Source: a bacterium
GTDB lineage: Bacteria; Desulfobacterota; DSWW01
DNA length: 7,198 bases
Assembly (NCBI GenBank): GCA_030609865.1
Contig: JAUWSZ010000110.1
Coordinates: forward strand, 1-7,198
Direction of reading: 5' to 3'
Under the pieces are notes generated by a model. That model was not told the origin of the DNA. It saw only the letters and a list, made by a program, of their open reading frames with translations, and made no database searches. The position numbers and the translations under genes are program-made. This document shows positions 3,631 through 7,198 of the stretch, piece after piece. Numbering within the stretch: position 1 is the stretch's first letter; every line of letters begins with the position of its first letter.

Positions 3631-6600
3631 GTGGCTTCAGACTACCAGGGCAAAACCATACAGGTTTTTGTGTTCCTCCGGGGGAAGTTCCTTGGCTATC
3701 AGTGCTTCGGGCAGGACAGACTCACCGTAGGGGGGACGCCCGGGATGGATCTCCCCCTTCCCGATTGCCCGGAAGAGGAGGGATACTGGGACGTCTACGT
3801 ATCCCGAGGGGCGCTGTATGCCTGGTTCCGGAGTCCGGCAGGCGGTAATGGGAAGGAGGGGCACGAGGATCCTCGGAAGGTACAGCCGCTGGATTCGTTT
3901 TCTCTGGGGGAATACCGCCTCCAGGCGAAGCTCCTGGAGGGCCAGGGCTTTGTTCAACCCCCCACCGAGACGGAAGAGGATTTGACCGAGGAGGAAGCCG
4001 CTCTCTCACCGGAAGAGGAGAGTGCCCGGGAAGAGCCGCCCACGATCGAGGAAGGAGGGGGTGAAGAAGAGCAAGAGGCAAGTTCGTCCGTGGAACTCGG
4101 CGAGGAGGAAGGGCCCGAGCAGGAGCAGGAGCCGGCAGCCGAGCCGTTGGACGAAGTGCAGGGGATAAGCCTCGATTATGCGAGGAGCATCTGGAGAGAG
4201 GAGACAAAAGATGAGCGCGCAGAGGCGGCCGAAGTGGAGCCGGGCGAGGTGGCGGCGAAGGCCCCGCCAACCGAGCCTGACGAGGATCCTGCGCCGGCCC
4301 AAACGATAGACGCCGCTGCGGGCCGGGAAGAGCCGCTGTCCGGCCTTGCCCTCGACGCAGAAGGACCGTCGGTGGACGAGGAAGGGGCAGGCCTTCCCGA
4401 CTCACCGGCAGGCCTCGAAGAGGCAGAAGACCTGCTCCCGGACGATGAGGCGCAAGCGCTTACAGGGGAGGATCAGGAAGAGGAATCCGAGGAGGAGCCT
4501 TCGCTCGAGGCGGGCGAGGAGGCCGAAGCCGAGTTCCTGCCGGGGATCGACCTGGACCATGCCAAGGGCTTCTGGGGGCTTTCCGAAGAGAGCGACACCG
4601 TGCAGGAGGGTATCGCGGGCAGCGAGTCAGGGATGGACGAGCCTGACGCCTTGGGCGATGAAGCCCGGGGGATGGAAGAAATAGAAGAGTGGATAGGATT
4701 CGGCCTGGAAGAAGAAGCGGAAGACCTTGTCACCTTGGCGGAGGAGGAAACTCCGGATGTGGTCATGGAGATGGGGTCTGCCGTGGATGCAGCAGAGGAG
4801 GAGGAACCGTCCGAGGAAGAAGGCGTCCCAATGAACGAGGAGGCTTCTCTCTCCGATTCGACCCGCGAGCCGGAAGGGCTGCAGGAGATGGTCCCGCTGG
4901 AGACGGATACGGCTGAACGCACGTCCGTCGAATCGCCTTTGTCAGCCGGATCGGACGGACTCGTGGAAGGGATGAGTCAGGAGGAAAGGACGAGATTCTG
5001 GGACGAGATGGCCCGGGAGGCATTGGCGAACCGGAACGAGAGCGAGGAGGAGGACGAACCGGACGAGGCCCCTGCCGAAGCATCCCCTCCGGATGAATCC
5101 CATGTCGAAGCGATCGGGGATCCGCCTCCTGCGGAAGAGGAGGCCACCCTCGATCAGGAACCGACACCGGCGGGTGAGCCGGCGTTCGCGAGCGAGCGCC
5201 TCGAAAGCGCGAACACGGCCGTCGCGATCGATGATGCAGGGACCGAAGAAGAAGAGGCTTGGGAGGGCGAGGACGAGTACGAGGAGGAGGACGAGGACGA
5301 ACGGGAGCAGGACATCACCTACTTCTCCCTGGTCAAGGAGGTCTTTCCGAACCGAACCAAGCCGTCGAAGGCGCCTCGAGGGGATCACAGGGCGTTGGAG
5401 GTCGTGCGATTCCGCGGAAGCGATGTGCAGGACGTCGGATATCTGGAGAGAGGAGGCGCTTACACGATTCGAAAGGGGTGGTCCCGGAGTCTCTGGAAGA
5501 GGCGCGGTGGGGTTCCCCCCAACTTCAAGCTGGTGCGGCTCAAGAACGGAGGGCTGGCAGAACTCCACATCCGGGACGCGGTCAAGGGAAGATTGTATTC
5601 GGAGGACGGGTCGCAGGACATATGGAATCTTCGGGGCGGCAAGCCAGGACGATTCGGGCTGAAGGGAAAGGCGTCCTGGCTTCCCCTGCCTGCAGACACG
5701 TGGGCGGTGCTCCGGGTGAATTCCGGTCGGTACCTGGTACGGTACGTGTCCCCCCGTCCGAAGCCGCTGGTTCAGCCCCTTCGGCCGAAGGTCAGCATGG
5801 GGCAGTTTAAGCTGGTCTCCTTGTCCATGCTGTCCCACTTGCTCTTGATCATGGTGATTGGCCTGGCCGTACCGGACACGACCCTCGAAGGATACAGCCG
5901 GACGGACCAGTTCGCCCGGATTGATCCGGATGCGCTCAAGGCGCTGAAGCCGCAGCCACCCAAGAAGCTCGACAAGCCGAAGCCGGTGGCGAAGAAGAAG
6001 GCGCCCAAGCCGAAACCGAGGCCCAAGGTCGCTTCGAAGCACCGCATTCCGAAGTCGGCTAAGCGGAGCCCCGTGCCGACCCAGGGGAAAGCGGGTGGTG
6101 GGAAGAAGCAGCTGGATGTGGCCCAGACCGGCCTGCTGGCAGCCCTGGGCAGCCCCGATGCGGGTGTCCTGAATGCACAGGGCAACAGTGCGATCCTCCT
6201 TGCGGCCGTGACCAACCTGGACGCCGTAGCGGTGCCCTCGGACACGACCACGTTCAACCTGGCCGGTATTGCCGGGAAGCTGGCAACCTCGGAGATCCAG
6301 GTGCCCACGAGCGACGTGATCGCAACCGTGGGGGCCGCGCAGCTGATCAAGAACGGCGACGGCACCCTCGGGGCCATGGCTTCAAAGGGGTCTGGGGGGG
6401 TCCGGGCCATCGTCCATGAGCCGCCCAAGGCGAAGATCTCCATCCGGGGAGGCATGAGCCGCGAGGCCGTGCTCAAGGTGGTCAACGCCCATCTCGACGA
6501 GGTCCGGGACTGCTACGAGAGGGAACTTCTCCACGATCCAGGGATCTCGGGCAAGATCCTGATGGAGTGGTTGATTCAACTCGACGGCACCGTCCGATAC

Positions 6601-6750
6601 GCGAAGGTGAAATTCACGAACATAGGCCATTCTTCCGATCTACATATTTGTCTACAGGCACAGGTCGTGACATGGAACTTTCCGCGGCCGAAGGACGGAG
6701 GGGAAGTGCTCGTGACCTTTCCGTTCCTGTTCGAGAGCATGGGTTTCTGA
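3631..6750 (+). CDS. Large TonB-like protein with FHA-like domains and AgmX/PglI-type C-terminal domain (GltG-like architecture)
   Basis: From GTG 3631 the product is 1039 residues; numbering below uses this start. Order: a degenerate FHA-like beta domain (about 9-103); a long disordered acidic region (about 111-561, roughly 27% Glu by hand count) with three copies of a short Trp-ending motif; a second FHA-like beta domain (about 588-707); one transmembrane helix (about 726-747); a Lys/Pro-rich stretch (about 774-819) typical of TonB periplasmic arms; a Gly/Ala-rich segment with Gly-Leu-Leu-Ala-Ala-Leu-Gly (834-840); and a C-terminal domain (about 936-1039). The last has Cys-Tyr-Glu-Arg-Glu, Gly-Lys-Ile, Asp-Gly-Thr-Val, Cys1007 and Trp-x-Phe-Pro-(R)-Pro, the signature of the AgmX/PglI tail of Myxococcus gliding proteins. 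The first part should be cytoplasmic and the C-terminus periplasmic, where it would couple the ExbB/ExbD-type motor to envelope partners. The N-terminal FHA-like domain has Gly35 where phosphothreonine-binding FHA domains have Arg, so it may not bind phosphopeptides. Domain order is like GltG; exact orthology is not proven. Confidence 0.9.
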   Translation: MASDYQGKTIQVFVFLRGKFLGYQCFGQDRLTVGGTPGMDLPLPDCPEEEGYWDVYVSRGALYAWFRSPAGGNGKEGHEDPRKVQPLDSFSLGEYRLQAKLLEGQGFVQPPTETEEDLTEEEAALSPEEESAREEPPTIEEGGGEEEQEASSSVELGEEEGPEQEQEPAAEPLDEVQGISLDYARSIWREETKDERAEAAEVEPGEVAAKAPPTEPDEDPAPAQTIDAAAGREEPLSGLALDAEGPSVDEEGAGLPDSPAGLEEAEDLLPDDEAQALTGEDQEEESEEEPSLEAGEEAEAEFLPGIDLDHAKGFWGLSEESDTVQEGIAGSESGMDEPDALGDEARGMEEIEEWIGFGLEEEAEDLVTLAEEETPDVVMEMGSAVDAAEEEEPSEEEGVPMNEEASLSDSTREPEGLQEMVPLETDTAERTSVESPLSAGSDGLVEGMSQEERTRFWDEMAREALANRNESEEEDEPDEAPAEASPPDESHVEAIGDPPPAEEEATLDQEPTPAGEPAFASERLESANTAVAIDDAGTEEEEAWEGEDEYEEEDEDEREQDITYFSLVKEVFPNRTKPSKAPRGDHRALEVVRFRGSDVQDVGYLERGGAYTIRKGWSRSLWKRRGGVPPNFKLVRLKNGGLAELHIRDAVKGRLYSEDGSQDIWNLRGGKPGRFGLKGKASWLPLPADTWAVLRVNSGRYLVRYVSPRPKPLVQPLRPKVSMGQFKLVSLSMLSHLLLIMVIGLAVPDTTLEGYSRTDQFARIDPDALKALKPQPPKKLDKPKPVAKKKAPKPKPRPKVASKHRIPKSAKRSPVPTQGKAGGGKKQLDVAQTGLLAALGSPDAGVLNAQGNSAILLAAVTNLDAVAVPSDTTTFNLAGIAGKLATSEIQVPTSDVIATVGAAQLIKNGDGTLGAMASKGSGGVRAIVHEPPKAKISIRGGMSREAVLKVVNAHLDEVRDCYERELLHDPGISGKILMEWLIQLDGTVRYAKVKFTNIGHSSDLHICLQAQVVTWNFPRPKDGGEVLVTFPFLFESMGF
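4162..4194 (+). repeat. Acidic-region peptide motif, copy 1 (GISLDYARSIW)
   Basis: Residues 161+17 to 188 of the product (178-188, start 3631) read GISLDYARSIW. This is one of three spaced peptides sharing Gly-(Ile/Met)-(Ser/Asp)-x-(Asp/Glu) and ending in (Ile/Phe)-Trp. They stand out as rare hydrophobic/aromatic islands in Glu-rich disordered sequence, as expected for docking motifs. Confidence 0.55.
4543..4575 (+). repeat. Acidic-region peptide motif, copy 2 (GIDLDHAKGFW)
   Basis: Residues 305-315. This is the closest match to copy 1: Gly-Ile-x-Leu-Asp-x-Ala-(Arg/Lys)-x-(Ile/Phe)-Trp is shared. The nucleotide sequences differ at many third positions, so the peptide rather than the DNA seems to be conserved. 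Confidence 0.55.
4969..5001 (+). repeat. Acidic-region peptide motif, copy 3 (GMSQEERTRFW)
   Basis: Residues 447-457. A more divergent copy that keeps Gly, an aliphatic residue, Ser, an acidic residue at position 5 and Phe-Trp at the end, followed by Asp-Glu-Met-Ala-Arg-Glu, which looks helical. Copy 3 is less certain than copies 1 and 2. Confidence 0.4.
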
Positions 6751-6776
6751 TTCACGAGTTTGAGGGAGAGGAGCTG

Positions 6777-7198
6777 ATGAAGAGCAAGCGATGTCTGAAG
6801 ATCGGGTTCTGGATGGTCCTGTGTGGTCTGGTGGTTGCGCCCCTGGCGTCCGCGGCGGCTGAGGAAACCGGGTTCGGAGAAGGGGGCCGGGTGTACGCCG
6901 TCCAGAAGAAGGGCTACCAGCTGAAGCACGAGTTGTACGGAGCCGTGGGGGTCTTGCCCATGGACGCTTTGTACAAGGGCGTCACCATTGGCGGGGGGTA
7001 CACCTACCACTTCTCGCACCATTTTGCGTGGGAGGCTCTCCAATTCCTCTATTCCAACAACATAGACACGGGCCTGAAAGAAGACCTTCAGAATATCTTC
7101 GACGCCGAGGCGACATCCTTCCGTGAGATCAAGATGCTGGCCAACAGCAACATCGTCTTCGTGCCTCTCTACGGCAAGATGAGCTGGCTGAACCGCCA
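6777..7198 (+). CDS. Outer-membrane beta-barrel protein, myxobacterial type (N-terminal part, cut by window end)
   Basis: The gene starts at ATG 6777, 26 bp after the large gene, behind a purine-rich ribosome site (about 6762-6773), and runs past the window end; 140 residues are visible. It has a signal peptide with Lys/Arg at 2-8, a hydrophobic core (about 9-24) and probable cleavage after Ala-Ser-Ala (26) or shortly after. The mature start reads Arg-Val-Tyr-Ala-Val-Gln-Lys-Lys, followed by alternating polar/hydrophobic strands (Glu-Leu-Tyr-Gly-Ala-Val-Gly-Val; Gly-Gly-Gly-Tyr-Thr-Tyr-His-Phe) and Pro-Leu-Tyr-Gly-Lys-Met. This fits the small outer-membrane beta-barrel family found next to AgmX-type genes in myxobacteria, including barrel components of Glt and Nfs machines. 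It would be the outer-membrane end of the trans-envelope complex. Family assignment is from remembered pattern and context; the C-terminal half is not visible. Confidence 0.85.
   Translation, partial: MKSKRCLKIGFWMVLCGLVVAPLASAAAEETGFGEGGRVYAVQKKGYQLKHELYGAVGVLPMDALYKGVTIGGGYTYHFSHHFAWEALQFLYSNNIDTGLKEDLQNIFDAEATSFREIKMLANSNIVFVPLYGKMSWLNR

Noticed and set aside
3722..4405. Antisense open frame (227 codons) opposite the acidic region
   Set aside because: Pro/Arg/Leu-rich shadow of the Glu-rich + strand frame; no recognisable features.
4942..6042. Long antisense open frame (366 codons) opposite the large gene
   Set aside because: It mirrors a GC-rich coding strand, gives a Leu/Arg-rich product with no domain, and has no ribosome site or context. 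The + strand frame has clear domains through the whole stretch.
1..7198. CRISPR array, tRNA, rRNA, transposase or integrase
   Set aside because: No regularly spaced repeats with unique spacers, no cloverleaf-like sequence and no transposase or integrase product seen on either strand.

Overview
The window is GC-rich and all its genes lie on the + strand. It suggests a deltaproteobacterial-type organism (Myxococcota or a relative). The reason is the combination of a TolQ/ExbB-TolR/ExbD motor, a TonB-like protein with an AgmX/PglI-type C-terminal domain, and a small outer-membrane beta-barrel protein of the kind found in myxobacterial gliding (Agl/Glt) and sporulation (Nfs) machines. No rRNA, 16S or species-level marker is present, so the lineage is inference.

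Layout. Positions 1-1248 hold the 3' part of a large secreted repeat protein made of PPC-like beta-sandwich domains. Positions 1249-1431 are non-coding: a 12-bp tandem duplication across the stop codon, a hairpin, and a C-rich simple repeat. An apparent operon then runs to the right edge: an ExbB/TolQ/MotA-type channel subunit (1432-2106); a first ExbD/TolR-type subunit overlapping it by one base (2106-2636); a second ExbD/TolR-type subunit (2713-3207); a small signal-peptide protein (3264-3569); a protein of about 1039 residues with FHA-like, acidic, transmembrane, Lys/Pro-rich and AgmX-type regions (about 3631-6750); and the start of an outer-membrane beta-barrel protein (6777 to beyond the end).

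Inferred joint function. The ExbB-type protein and the two ExbD-type proteins would form a proton-driven inner-membrane motor. The 1039-residue protein would span the inner membrane, with a long acidic cytoplasmic part and a periplasmic TonB-like arm. It would pass motion or force to the small periplasmic protein and the outer-membrane barrel. What is moved (gliding adhesin, polysaccharide, spore coat, surface protein) cannot be read from the window. The upstream PPC-repeat protein is a possible surface client but may be unrelated.

Most notable points: the first ExbD-type subunit has Asn where the family has its proton-carrying Asp, while the second keeps the Asp; the ExbB-type subunit has Val where E. 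coli ExbB has Glu176; the acidic cytoplasmic tail carries three spaced copies of a G-[IM]-[SD]-x-[DE]-x5-W-like peptide, which look like docking motifs; and a CCCCTGATCCCTG repeat occurs in opposite orientations on either side of the exbB-exbD1 pair.
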